NCBI RefSeq assembly: GCF_017654505.1
Contig: NC_054547.1
Location: 29,706,846-29,770,845, forward strand
Direction: 5' to 3'
Source: Polyodon spathula
Taxonomy: Eukaryota > Chordata > Actinopteri > Acipenseriformes > Polyodontidae
DNA length: 64,000 nucleotides
The position numbers were made by a program, and so were the translations under genes. Of this stretch, positions 35,325 through 48,253 are shown piece after piece (position 1 is the first letter of the stretch; each line of letters starts with the position of its first letter). Below the pieces are notes generated by a model. The model was not told the DNA's origin, made no database searches, and saw only the letters and a list, made by a program, of their open reading frames with translations.

Positions 35325-38300
35325 CTGCATTCAAGAAATTTAGAATGAAAAACTAAAATAAAATTTAAAAAATTACTTAAGGTTTGCGTGTTGACGTGTC
35401 ATTAACAAAATGCCTTGAAAACTTAATAAAGAAAATTATAATGCAGCAAAAAGTCAATTAAACAAAAACCGAAGGGAACAGGTGATAAAAGATGATATCA
35501 AGATGATAAAAGTTCTTCGGGAACTCATTTCACAGTCAAATTGTAGGGTGCCTAAATAAAAATTGCGAGTTAACAACAACAGATTTTATTGTTTGTTGCA
35601 TCTTCTTTAGCAGCCACATCTATCCCAGATATATTCAGTTACAAAGGCAGCACGGTAATTTAAGATGTTACTGTAATGAAAAACAGTAAATGCAGCACAA
35701 GTTGTGTATGAAAACAGGGTCACCTTCTACAGGTAAAACAGAATTTATTTCTCAAACTGATAATTTTAAAGAATGGTGACAGCAAAACGCATATAAATAC
35801 TTTGGACTGTAATTAGGAAGGTCTACTACTGAACAAAAAAAAAAAAAAAAAAAATTCTAATTTAAATTAAATGTACTGCAGCTTACTTGATTGCAGTAGA
35901 AAAAACAGCCATTCATTAAAACTTAGCTTTCAGACAATCAAAAAGAATGTTTTGAAAATATGTAAAATATATGATACTATTTACTGTGGTGTCTTCAAAA
36001 TCTTAAATAACAGAACTCACTGAAGCTTGTTTTTTCCTGAAACAATAAATGGTTACATGTATAGTAAAAAACATAAGCAGTTGAATATGATAGCAACCAA
36101 CTTGATCTTAATGGCACCCAGCAATTGGATTTGACAACCATTTTTTTGGGGCCTAGGAGCCACAGGCTCCTAAGGCAAAAAGTTAGGTCGGGAGCCCTGT
36201 CAGTGCTGCTGGTTGACAAAACAAATAAATAAAATAATTCTGAATAGATAAATGGTTATTAAGTTAAACTGTGTTGTTTCTTTCTCTAGATAATATTTAT
36301 CTTTATATGTGAATCCTAAGCAAAATTACATAATATACTACGCTTTGGTTTTGACTTAAGTTTAGTGGCTCGGTGCTTCTACACATTTATTGACCTGAAG
36401 CCCATTTCACTTTCTGTAAAGTAGGATTTATTGGCTGGCATTTATGCTAATCATGTCAGTGCATTAATCACATCTGAACATGTTAACAGATCAAACTGTG
36501 AACAAACTGCAGCTAAGAATACACTGAAAGTAGTTGAGCTATTAAAAAAAATGATTATGGTTTGCCATTCATTGTGGTGAATGAGCAAGAATTATAAAAC
36601 ACTTTCACAGTACATAAAAGCATTACAAAAAAGATCAGAGATATAAGACATTAACATTTTTGGGTAATTTAAAATGAGCACTGAATGCAGTTAAGACCTT
36701 ATCTACATGAGGATAATTGTGTTTCATAAAAAAGTGTTTTGAATTATAAAATAGCAATGTAATTCACTATTAATAACTGTCATACAATAAAGCTTGCTCG
36801 TTACACTTGCATTAAATGTCTCCTGTACGCACATTATAGATGACAGGGAGAAATACTGCCAGAAAAAAGCAGTTTATTTTGACAGTAGTGACATTTCTCA
36901 CAAATATAATTTTAAAAGAGGAAGTCTAGAGGGCAAAAAGAAGATTAAAACCCCACTTAATGTTAATATCGTACTAGGTCATGCCCTTGTGGTTCAACAG
37001 ACAATGGAAAACTTTCCTAGATAATATAGTATATCTCATTGCCTTCATTAACCTTTTCCACTTTATTAAAAATTCCTTTGCTGGTGCTCCGAGCTAGGCC
37101 CAGCAGGGACACATTTCAGAAGGTAGGAAGACAGCTCACTATGTCAGCAGACTGTTGCTTAAGCTTTTGTCAGTCCCAGCATGTGGATGCCTGGCCAGAT
37201 TCTGCTTTCCTTTCATATGGCAATTTGGAGAGGAAAAGGTAACATCTGTGTATTAACACTCAAAAGAACCATTTCTGAAAACCTTTCAAGTACAGGGGTC
37301 CATTTTATAATATACCTACTATATACAGTTAAACAGTAAGTACTGATATACAAAGCGACACCAATAATATTATAGGTAAGTACTTAACCAAAGTTCTTTA
37401 AGAATTAAAATAAACATGCAAGATTAGCATTTTTAATTACATTTGTATCTAATACATCTCAATGGCTGCAATGCCACATTATAATGTTTTGATACGCTAT
37501 ACTTTATGTGAGGATGGCTGCAAAGGGGAAAAGTAGAGATTACAAAATGTACATGATGTTAAAAGACATAACAGAGATACTGTGCTGTAGCTGATCATTT
37601 ATTTATGCTTTTTTTTTATTTAAAAAAATACATAAATCCTTTGGAAAGTTTGCTTGAATGTCACTGTAGAACCTTGTAGAAGTATATGTTTATAACAAAC
37701 ACCTTGCATTCTACTAATATAAATAATCAATCATGTGTATGCAATGGATCACTTGGGTTTGTGCCAGTGTTGCTTTTAAGTAATAACTTAAATGAGTGAC
37801 CAGTGGTTGACGGACTGCCAATTAGCAAGTATCTTTGCTTGGCACCAATAATGTAAGGCAGTCTGCCAGATTGTAATGACAAGCAAGTCTTAATTTTCTG
37901 GAATTCTGATTAACAGGACATGTAACCTGGTTATGTTTTGTTTTTTTGGCCAACATTTGTTCTTGCCACTCATTATTTATTTATTTTTTTTATAATTACA
38001 TTGACTTGCCAAAAACATGATGCCACTTCATTTGATTTTAAATGTAGGTATTTCCTTTGCCTTTGTTACTGCCAGGCACGGTCTTGCCATGGAGTACTTG
38101 GCATATTCTCCATGCCCAGCTTGTGATGTTATAATTGCATCAAGTAATAGTAACAGTTCAACCATACAAATGCAGCATACACAGTTTAAGAGGGCATACA
38201 AAAGTATATAGAATGCATAAGAATATGTAGCCTATTTCATGTAAAAGCTTAAACATTTTACTGTTGTGTATATTTCACTAAAGGGAACCAGGGTACTTGG

Positions 38301-39320
38301 CTGTTGTAAAAAGTACCAATCCCAGATCTCTCTTCTCATACTCAGCTACTAGCTCTAATTTCAATACAAACTTAACAATAAGTTGTCTTTTCTACAAAAT
38401 ACATGTTTTTGCAATAAATTTTGTTCAATGCATTGATGGTAGCTTGTATAGGTGGGACAATATACTAATGTCACGATACAATACATATCGCGATATACAG
38501 GTCGCCATACATTATGTATCATGATAAACGCGATGGTCTTGATTGGCTATTTATATGATGCATAAGGAAAAATGATCAAAAAGCCAATTAAAAAGATCAC
38601 TATAAGATTGCTCTATTGAATTAGCCCTGACCATGTTTCACTTATTCAACAGATTTTCCTTCTGTTCCTTTTAACACAGATATTGATAGACTGCTAACAT
38701 TGTCTGCTTCTTGCTAACTGCTGCTCCAGATTTAAGTTTATTTATAATGCAATTATTTACAGTATACACTTCAGGTGTGCAATAAAGCAAATCAAACAGA
38801 ATCATCTGCAGAAGACCAATAGACATTTTAAATAAATTGCAATGATACTGCAAGAAAATAAACATAAAATTGGCTACTCTCTGCATTTAAATTGATATGT
38901 ACCATGCAGTACACCCATACTTTAATTAAAGACTTACAAGTCACAAATACATTGAATCCTTTTTTGGTAATGCTAGATTACAATTATTGTAGTTTCATTT
39001 TTTTTTTTTTTTTTTTTTTAAATATCATGAAGGCCAACGTCACTATAATAAATTTGGTGGTTACACAATTTACATGCAGTCTTTTCAAAATGTGGTACTA
39101 AAGGGTCATCACGTGGCCAAAAAAAAAAAAAAAAAAAATGAAAACAAAAAGAGCCCTACATATGGGTTAAAAAATATTATTATTACACTATACATGAGCT
39201 GGTTTTGTGCTGTTATGCACGAATGAATATACAGGGTGATTAGAAAGTAAGTATCAAGATAAAGATGTCACAAAAAAAAAAAAAAAAATAATAATAATAA
39301 TAATAATAATTTTAACTTAC
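35323..39320. other. Intron sequence, mostly featureless
   Basis: No exon is supported. A fragment at about 38450-38545 (acaatacatatcgcgatata and neighbours) looks like part of a dispersed 'atatcgcgata' fish repeat. A/T runs lie near 35836, 38999, 39119 and 39272, the last followed by an ATA trinucleotide tract up to the exon boundary. Confidence 0.45.
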
Positions 39321-39453
39321 AACTGAAAAACCAGAAGAAGGTTGAAGGCATAACTCATATACTTGCTGAGAAACAGAACTCCCAGAATATGCAAGTTTGG
39401 AACATATTCCTCTTCAGGATTCTCTCCTTTGTTCTTTGTCAGCAGCCCTCTGT
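39321..39453 (-). CDS. Exon: soluble linker plus first visible membrane segment
   Basis: This 133-nt minus-strand exon is bounded by a good acceptor (attctttcag before 39453) and a consensus donor (gtaagt, 39320-39315). It enters in phase 1 and leaves in phase 2. It encodes a polar stretch (RGLLTKNKGENPEEEYVPN) and then a hydrophobic helix containing LGVLFLSKYMSYAFNLLLV. The phase-2 junction with the exon at 27711 gives a continuous second hydrophobic run. There are no stops in frame across the exon. The transition from charged linker to membrane helix fits a multi-pass transporter entering its transmembrane core. Confidence 0.75.
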
Positions 39454-39694
39454 CTGAAAGAATAAACACATCTTAAATTATTAAGAGAAACATACAAAAT
39501 ACACAATAGGAATGCAGCAAACTTAATTTGTTTTTAAATCTATCATGGTCTTTTTCATTTGAGAGATTGAGACACCTATTTAAACATGCAATTCCGGAAT
39601 CTGCAGCCATTACCTTACTGTGATGCACTTGTTACAATGCATTTGTAAGCATGACCTTTCATCTTTTTAACAGATTTACGTTAAAATAGGAAGA

Positions 39695-39938
39695 GGCTTA
39701 AAGGTTCAGTGGTTAAAGGGGCTTGTTACAAGGAGGATGTCGGTTCAATCCCAGCCACTGACACTGTGTGTAACCCTGAGCAAGTCACTTAAGCTCCTAG
39801 TGTTCCATCCTTCGGATGAGACATAAAACAGAGGTCTTATTGCAGGTGACTCTACAGCAGCAGTTGTTGATGCATAGTTCACACCCTAGTCTCTGTAAGT
39901 CACTTTGGATAAAAGTTTATGCTAAATGACCATATTAA
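39695..39938 (+). mobile_element. tRNA-derived SINE, V-SINE-like
   Basis: The 5' part carries Pol III promoter boxes: an A-box-like gtggttaaagg (39710-39720) and a B box ggttcaatcccagc (39742-39755). The body reads taaccctgagcaagtcactt and tccttcggatgagacataaa, and the 3' part reads tcactttggataaaagttta then gctaaatga. This order and wording are those of the vertebrate SINE superfamily, whose 3' tail is shared with a LINE partner. It lies 240 bp upstream, in transcript sense, of the exon at 39321-39453 and antisense to the gene. Confidence 0.8.
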
Positions 39939-41976
39939 TTAAGAGTGCAGTTCATTCTTCAAATGCAACTGTTTTTTTGAACATTTTATCCAAAATCGGA
40001 GCAACGCTTCTACTCCTACTTTAAGTAAGGCAAAAACTGAAAAGTTTATATATGATGGCTGTTGAAAAATGATTTCCATACAAACAAGTTTCTACCAAAC
40101 AGTAACAGCACAAAAGTGTAAGCAATTCGCTTAAAATAAACTACAGAAAACTATAGTACCAACAAAAAAACACAGCATTCAGTATACTGCCAAAATAATT
40201 TGGTTGTCACAACAGTAAGTTTTCGTACTCTTCACATCATTCCAAATCAGTAGTGCCAGTTGTCTAGAAATAATCCTAATAAAGCTTCTGCTGTGCTTAT
40301 ATTTTTGTGCTGTTAAAGCAAATGCGCGAATGGCAGGGGAATATACTACTGCAAGTACGAAGCAATTTCATTAATTTCTCAGAAGCATCCATCTGCTAAG
40401 CAAGAGACAACCAAATAATTAAGATGGAAAGGTGCACCTGTCACCGAAACATACTCTTCATACCAGGTTCATTAGAAGAAATCCACTTGTAAAAGAGAAG
40501 CAGACATTATAATATCAAGTACAGGTTTATAAGGGTAACTAGCACAAACTGTACTGCAAGCAAATATGCTTTTACATAGACTTAAGCCACACAAATTGCA
40601 GCTGTAGTTTTACTAATACAATGCTGCTGCAGGCACAATATTTAGTACTTTTAGTAAAACTGCTAAATACTTGTTATAGTACCTCTTCAAAGTGCTGCAT
40701 ATTATTAATGAAATAAAGCACTGTATCTTTCTGCACAACTTCCTTAACTGATTAAGCTATATTGAATATTGCTTTATTAATTTCTGGAGAAATTTAAAAA
40801 AAAAATGTAAATACAGTAAATGTAACTGTCGTGCTTTCTTAAAGGACAATATCTTAGTACAGTAGAAGTTTATTCGTCGTCTTTAATCCTACCTCATTTT
40901 TACACTCTGAGAAGTGTCTACCAATATTTGTTGAATTGACCGATTACATAATTCCTTCACGTATTGCTTAATGATTGAACACACAATGCTAACAATTAAA
41001 TAGCTACAAATAGACAGGAAAAAAATTCATGGTGTAACCCACAGCCACTGTAGGCAACTCAATTCTTGAGTGAGGCTCGACTATAGATTTACAAAGTACA
41101 TGTACAGCTAAATGACATGATTTAGGACCTGATCAGGAGTTAAATTTGTTCAATTAGAGAGATGGTTGGAACAGAACTAGGATGAAAAAGCTAACTACTT
41201 ATTCCTGCTATATCACCTTTAAAAACATCCACCTTTTTTAATAAGATTTTTCTAGATTACTTTCAAGAGGGAAAATTACTAGCTGTCAAGACCACTAGGC
41301 ACATTTTTTTTATTTAAAAAAAAAAAAAAATCTAGGTCAGCACTGAGCTGCTGAGACACTTTGCCACATAACACCAAGGACATGATCCATCTGTTATCAT
41401 CAATCTGTTCCAAGATATTCCCAATATGGTTGCCAAGTGGGTAAATCCCAGTACCGTGGTATATTGTTTCAAGTGTGATCACAGCAATTACTGAATTAAC
41501 TGCTTTATATGTTACACAGTATATTCATACTTCCTATTGCACATTTATTTAGGTTACATGAATCGATGAATCCATAACCGCCCCCCCCCCCCCCCCACAC
41601 CAAAAAAAAAAAAAAAAACCCTGTAATTACACGCCAAATCATATATAACTGCACATATTGACATGACAACATTTTTAGTCGTTAAAAAAGAAAACCATTG
41701 CAAACTGTAATGGTGTGACTTGTATTGATTTAGGTACAACAGAAAGCCAAACAAATTATTTACCGCACAATGGGGTCTAAACTAAACCCCTGCCATTTAA
41801 AGCCCTTGTCACCAATTGTTACTTTTATGAATAACAACAACAACAATTACTTTTTGGACCATCTGCAAACTTTTGGCCATCCATAAAGTTATTTGAATGG
41901 CAGTAGTTTAACACTAGACATGCTGTTTGCACATTTGGCTGTTTTTTCACAAAGCACTCCCCAGCAATCTCTACAC
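39939..41976. other. Intron sequence, no feature recognised
   Basis: Only homopolymers stand out, notably a C17 run at 41580-41596 followed by an A17 run at 41602-41618. Confidence 0.5.
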
Positions 41977-42176
41977 CAGGGGTCTCTAACCCTGGTCCTG
42001 GGGAGCCCCAAACCTGCAGGTTTTATATGTGTTTATGACATCAATGATAAAGCTCTGGAACGCATATTAATCAACTAATCAAGCCAATAATTGGTCCAAT
42101 TACGTAAACAAGAGCTCGGTTTAAATGAAAACCAGAAGACACTGTAGCTCTCCAGGACCAGGGTTGGAGATCACTG
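41977..42176. mobile_element. hAT MITE with 8-bp target duplication
   Basis: This 200-bp element starts CAGGGGTCTCTAACCCTGGT, and the reverse complement of its right end starts CAGTGATCTCCAACCCTGGT. The flanks ctctacac and ctgtacac match at 7 of 8 positions and fit nTnnnnAn. It shares its ends with the element at 62008-62196. Confidence 0.85.
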
Positions 42177-45100
42177 CTGTACACCTATCTCCAGTACAGC
42201 AGCACAGAGGGGGCATTATCTGGGAGAGTGACTACTGAGTTGTGTACAGCTAAGTGGGCTGAAAGATGTGAAAACGAGAAATCTGAATAATGTGAAATTA
42301 CAAAGCAACAAACAAAAGGTTGTAGCTTATTCTTACTGTACCTTTCACATCTAGTCACGTCTAGCATTTCTATCAGTTTTCATCATTGTAAGTGAAGTTA
42401 ACACCTTTGACAAAAAATAATAAACATGATTAAAAGTTATTCAAAAAAGAAAAAAAACTTCAATGGTGGATTAATTTATCTGACCTTGCAAAGAAAGTGT
42501 TTTTCCTTGTTGTATAGATTTTGGTTTCCTTACCAGTTAAAGAAGGTTTCAGTATTAAGCGTATGCCCTACACCTGACTGCTTTTCTTTCCCCATACTGC
42601 AGTAGGCATGAGCTACATTGCACAATTTTTAATGTTCAATGATTAAAATAGGTTTGCTATATATATATTTCACTTTTCTATTCTTCAGAAAAGTACAGTA
42701 TGCATTAATTTTCTTCTTGTGTGCTTGATTTATATTTTTTAAAATAATGTAACATACATATTTTACCTTTAGCAACAAAGCATTCATTTAACTAGGTCAT
42801 ACTATGTGAAAAAAAGCCCCAAAAAGTTACTTTGCTGCTTTTTTGCTGTTCTTTAACTTTTTATTGACCATGCTTTTCTTTCTTCCCCCCACCCCCTTCA
42901 TGTACTTTAGTTGAAACTCGCTACCTACAATGGTCAGCTGCAATCAGACCTACAGTAAAGGAACCAGTATTCATTCTGAGAAATTAAAGAGAAAAATACC
43001 CCTATAGTCTGCGAGAGCGTGGGCGGAAGATGACTCAAGGTTTGACAACATTGTTAACGACTTAGCATGAAGTTTTAACACCTACTCTCATGTAATGGAT
43101 CTCACGACAAGGTCTCTTAAAGCTCTATTGTGCAATAGCTCACAAACCAAAATTAAAGTAAACAAATATTTTAAAATAATTCCAGGAATTTTGACATTTG
43201 AACAATTAAAATAATGGTAATTGTGACTTATGGACACCACATTTTAAACAAAATAGTTTTGTAAATTGTTAGGTAATTTACACAAAATCCTTAACTGCAT
43301 TTATTATTAAAATGATCACTGAATCAGACACTTCAAAATAACATTCATAGCTTTGGGCAAATTGTTTACTTTGTAACACCTTATCTGTTACATACTTATT
43401 AAAGTATATTTAACATGTATTAATTATTGCATTACTCCCACATATATTTTAATAAAACTACTTATTACCACAAATCTAAAAATGGGCCAAGAATTTTACT
43501 TTGAATTGTTGATGTACTGTGCCAATGCTACATATTCTTGTTCCTGAGGTCTGATTTTTTTTTTTTCACTCCACAGTAGCTAACCATTCAAATTAGATTT
43601 GACTAGTGACAGGCTTCTTGCCAGTGCCCAGTATAAGGCTGACATTCAGCACTTACACCCAGTGTTCATGTACATCCTTGATTTCCCTGATCGGTTCATT
43701 ATTCATGTTGGTTCTCTCTAAGTTAGATGAGGGTTAGAAAGGTAAATTACTGGGGTACTCTAAATGAAATCACCATTCAAGTACTTTCATCCCATAATAT
43801 ATACAACACTTAAGGGATGTGGTTCCAAATGTCACGCTTTCATCAAAAAAATACTTTCAGTGTTTACAAAGCCTAAGTTCGGATAAGCAACAGATGTTGT
43901 ATGATTCAGGTTTAGCAATAAGAAATCAAGCTAATTTCTTCTTGTTCTTTGTTTTGTGATGAGCAATCAACTGCTCCTTATTTACAGTATGCATATGGTT
44001 ATAAGAGGCAGTCTTTTCTCCTTACAAGTACACAGTGTTACATTACTTCTGGTAAATACTGTTGTCACTGACAATATAAAAGGAGTTTTCAAATCACGAA
44101 ATGGCATGAGGAGATGAATCTCTTAAAAAAAATATTTGTGAAAGTCAGAGTTAAGAATTACCTTTCATTGTAACCATTTTAGCATAACATCGTTTTTGTT
44201 TCTTGAAAAAAAAAATGTGGTTCTTATTTTAAATAAATTTATGAAATTTAAATGGCTTTAATTATCTCTATTAAAAAAACATATTCAAGAAGTGTAATTC
44301 ATGTTGGCAAAGGCTGGCAATTTAAACCTGCAAATTAAAAACAGAGTGAATTAGAAACTGTTCATTGCTTATCTGCAATTCCACAAGAGGGTAGAAACTT
44401 CATAACAGCTCTTGTACCTCAGCCAGGACATGCAATAATTTGCTAGAGTATAATGAACAGTGAATCAAGAAAAAAAGTAAATGTTGATTAATGATTCAAT
44501 TTGTGATTAATTGTAAAGTAAATTTTCTTTCTCCAAGAAATACATACTGGTACTTTTATGCATTTATTTTATAAATTGTATTAAACAACAAGACCAAAAA
44601 AACATGGGCATAGCATTTTTAAAAACAAAATAGTGACAGTGTGTGTTGTTCAGATATATACTGTATAGTGCACAGTTGACAGGAGGCAGCAACAATAGAA
44701 AATGTATCTGAGATTTACGTTAGCCAGATTAGTCAATACGAGATCCCTAATCTCAAAATCTCAGTTCCAGAACACTCCCTTTGAATGCTGCTTTTCAAAT
44801 GCAGACTAAACTCTGCTTCTTCACTGTCCTACTCGTCCAATCTATCTATTTAATACAAACAATTTAGTACAGCAAATAAAACTTGAATGACAGGTTCTAG
44901 AAATCAAACCACTGGATGCACACTGATTACTTATAAACAGCATTACGTACACTGTGCTCTGTAGAATTTTAACATATAAAAAAGTGTTGTTTTTTTTTTT
45001 CTCTGTGCATCCGTGAGTAAAAAATTATTGCGATTCCAAAACTATTTTTATTAACATAGTAATGGTGCTGGGGACTCCCCTTGAACAGGTTGAAGAGAGT

Positions 45101-45489
45101 CCAAAAACACAATACAATTTTTTGATTAATATAGGCTTCCCTTATGACATTACCCCATTTTTCTTTATTAACCTATCAGAAAAGACAATTACAAACTGAT
45201 GTATATTTTTATAAACCAATCATATCATTGACCACGAGGGTCCACCTTCTTTTTATGACCTTAAGTGAATGTAACATGAAAGCCTCTTTGATGTTTTACT
45301 CACAAACCATAATGTCATAAAGTTAAGGGAAGAAAGGAGATTGTAAGTCTTTGAAGATATTATATCTAAAATGTTATCTCTGAAAAAATACAGGGTCCCC
45401 TTTTAAATTGCCATTTGGTGCACTTCAAAGCTTTCTCCTTCCCATCTGTCTTCCTGCTCCAGTAATTAATATTAAAATCAAATTGTCTT
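42177..45489. other. Intron sequence, no feature recognised
   Basis: AT-rich sequence with small homopolymers only. No exon or element ends are seen. Confidence 0.5.
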
Positions 45490-45719
45490 CTAACAGTGAC
45501 AGCGTGGAGAGCAGCAGTGTGGGAGAAGTGCTTCATGGAAAAGTGCAGAGCAGTTTAGAAGCAGTTTAAAAGCAGGTTGACAGATGCAGAAACTAAACTT
45601 ACAAAAATTAACATGACTTTCAAGACAACCTGCATGATGTGGGAAATCCGAGAAAACCCAGCAGACCTAAATCAAGTGTAAAGTGCTGCAAGATTCAGGA
45701 CTTGCTTCAGTGAGTAAGT

Positions 45720-46529
45720 ATGTTAGATATGGAGCAGCACAAAATGACAGAGCAACAGGAGTTTGCGCAGCTGGCACACCTGAAATTCTTGGAAGTTTGT
45801 ACCCCTAACAGACAAAAAGCCACAAGGGAGATAGCAGAGGGTAGAAACAGCTGGGTTCAGATAGGCAGAGGACAGAGGGGAAAAAAGAAATGTAGTTTCA
45901 CAACCACCAGAAATCAAAATGTCAAACAAATTTGACCCACTTCAAAATTTAGATGATCAAAACCAGCATCAAGAGAAAGAAAGGAACAACACCCAGGACC
46001 ACATAAACGGTGCTGGTCTGGCAGCAAAACAAAAGGGAGGTCATGGTTGTTGGGGACTCCATATTAAGAAACACAGCAAGTTCAGTGCTTAGTCTGGACC
46101 CCTTTACAACAACAGTGTGCTGCCTTCCAGGAGCCTTTAACACGCACATCACTGAGAACGTGGACAGGCTGGCTCCTAGAACGAACAGGAGACTACCCGG
46201 TAATAGTCGTCCACATCGGTACAAACAACATTCGAAGAGAGACCAAGATCCATGGTAAAACAAATTCAGAGAGCTAGGAAGGAAATTAAGACAAGACCAA
46301 AACTGGTAATTTCTGGGATACTGCTGGCACATTGCAAAGGACCACACAGACTGCTGGAAATAAAAGTCTAAATGCATGGCTGAAATCGTGGTGCACACAG
46401 GAAGGCTTCAGCTTCCTTGAACATTGGACCACATTCTACAACAAGGACTACCTATGCAGGCAGGATAGAAAGGGAACCAGTCAACTCAGAGAAAGGATCC
46501 TTGAGGAGGTTCAGAACCATTTAAACTAG
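45720..46529 (+). pseudogene. CR1-like ORF1 with GDSL/SGNH-type esterase region
   Basis: Frames run from an N-terminal part (MLDMEQHKMTEQQEFAQLAH) through a basic stretch to REVMVVGDSILRNTASSVL (46037-46093). This is block I of the SGNH esterase fold, with the serine in GDS. Further on lie a VVHIGTNN-type block (46204-46227) after a frame change, then NAWLKSWCTQEGFSFLEHW (46371-46427), and a C-terminal DRKGTSQLRERILEE part before the stop at 46527-46529. CR1/L2 clade LINEs are known to carry such esterase domains in ORF1. Two or more frameshifts make it a relic. Confidence 0.75.
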
Positions 46530-46712
46530 AAAAGAAGGGGGGACAAATCAAAAAAAAAAAAAAAGGGCAACTACACCAAAACAAGGGCAACAACTCAGCT
46601 AAGATGCCGTGATTTAGTCTTTTCAAATAACGAAGGCAGAATAATTCAACAGAGGTCAGAGAAACATTGGCAAACTCGGATCACAACATGGTCTCATCTG
46701 AAGTGCTTTTTA
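46530..46712 (+). pseudogene. CR1-like ORF2 fragment upstream of the hAT insertion
   Basis: The sequence just before the hAT element reads LANSDHNMVSSEVLF in one frame (about 46668-46712). That matches the 'NSDH.MV.F.V' end of the apurinic-type endonuclease domain of LINE ORF2 proteins. The frame resumes after the hAT element with FLKP...TTQAKIYNFKK, confirming a single interrupted ORF2. Confidence 0.6.
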
Positions 46713-47128
46713 CAGTGTATCTGCAGGTTTCATGAAGTTAAAGTTTTAAAAAGTATTTTTTAATGCCACTTGGAATGCAATTTAAGACCAATTTCGCAAT
46801 AAAAATAAAACTAAAACAAAGTAAAAAAAAGAAAAAACTGTATTCCAACCAAATATAATTATGGACAGCAGAAAACTACAAAGACACCAATTACTTAAGA
46901 TTAGGTTCATTTTGTTCATTTACATTCGATTTGTTGAAGACCTTCATATCTTTCACACTTTTCAATTAGACCAAAAGGAGACTGAAAATTGATTTCAACA
47001 TGCATGGTGCCTTTCTTATTGCCATTTCCCACTTCAAATCACTTAAATTCATCTGCAACTAAACCTGAATAAAACCAGAACAACAACAGTACAGTACAGG
47101 CTAGAGGTGAACTTCGGAGGGAGGATGG

Positions 47129-47165
47129 GAAGGAGAGAGAGAGAGAGAGACACACACACACACAC
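47129..47165. repeat. (GA)n(CA)n microsatellite
   Basis: GA units change to CA units inside the hAT element. Confidence 0.9.
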
Positions 47166-47239
47166 AGACAGGCCCTTGGAATACACCTGTGTGCACACAC
47201 ACCTTATGGCATGTGTCTCAATTCTGTGACCCTACTCTC

Positions 47240-48253
47240 AATTTCTGCTTCAACTTGTTTTACATCATTTATTTAGTCCTCCTTAATGTACTGGATTTGC
47301 CGATGAGTTGTTTCATCAAGTTGCTTGACTTGCCCTGTGCTTGCTCAACAAACTTGTCTGAATCTCTTTCTAACTTTCGGACACCTCCAGCAGAGTTTTC
47401 CTCTTTTTCTTCAGTTGGCAACAAAAGATTTTGAATAATGTGATGGCATCTTTGTTAGTGTTCCCTGTATGCTACTGTTACTGTTTGAATAGATCATGGA
47501 TACCTTGCCATAAACAAGCATAACATAAGTGAAACAATGTGACAGCTAGAATTCCACAACATTTGCAATCAATAACAATAACATTTAAACAATATTTTGA
47601 GAAGTTGACTTTGAAATGTTGCAGTAAATCCACAGCTGTCGCATGTGCCATGAACTGCGACCCCAGGTACCTGGACTGAACATGATCATCCACCCAAAAT
47701 CTTACATGCAGGTCCAGCTGTTTCGTTTCTGTGGTTTTGTTTAGCCTCTCGTCAAACATCAAAACAAACATGCCCTCTTTGTTTACATCGGAGATGAGCT
47801 CCTTCTTGATGTGCTGGGCCAATCCAAATAGAGTCATGTAGGCAGTCTTGTCCTTCCCGCAAGCAAAGGTCCTGGCTATTTCCGAGTCAGGAAACATTAT
47901 TTTGAATAGCTTAGCCAAATGTTGTCCGGAGATCAGTTGCTGTTACCGATGACGTCGTTGTAATGCTAATGGTACACTAGTACTACTGCCGACCACAGTT
48001 GCTGGGCCTGTCTGCTGTACCGGAGACGGAGCAGAGACGATGGAACAATACTTAGCGATGCGCATTTGATGGCGGCATTTAACAAAGCGTTTGTGTCTCT
48101 CACACTGCATATGTGATTCCACAGCTTTTATTCCCAGTTTAAAAATGTTTCTTGCAAAGTATGCAGCGGGCTTCGGACGGATTCCTCAACTGGCTTCAAA
48201 CAATCATAATTGCTGTTCTCCAACCACTTACCGTTAAATTTGCACTTCCCCAT
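47240..48253 (-). pseudogene. hAT-associated protein remnant with C2HC/BED-like zinc finger
   Basis: The minus strand from the ATG at 48251-48253 reads MGKCKFNGKWLENSNYD. With frame changes it continues as CKKHFKLGIKAVESHMQCER, a Cys2-His(-His/Cys) finger of the kind at the N-terminus of fish hAT-related proteins. After a stop and frame change comes QHLAKLFKIMFPDSEIARTF followed by CGKDKTAYMTLFGLAQHIKK and DVNKEGMFVLMFDERLNKTT (47918-47700), then a coiled, polar C-terminal tail (EEKENSAGGVRKLERDS-like, about 47300-47400). The middle catalytic part appears deleted. The name of the parent protein is not known to me. Confidence 0.6.

Noticed and set aside
39695..39760. Functional tRNA gene
   Set aside because: A- and B-box-like words are present, but the flanking arms do not form a tRNA cloverleaf and the sequence continues into a SINE body.
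45949..46398. 149-codon minus-strand open frame
   Set aside because: It is the antisense of the CR1-like ORF1 esterase region on the plus strand.
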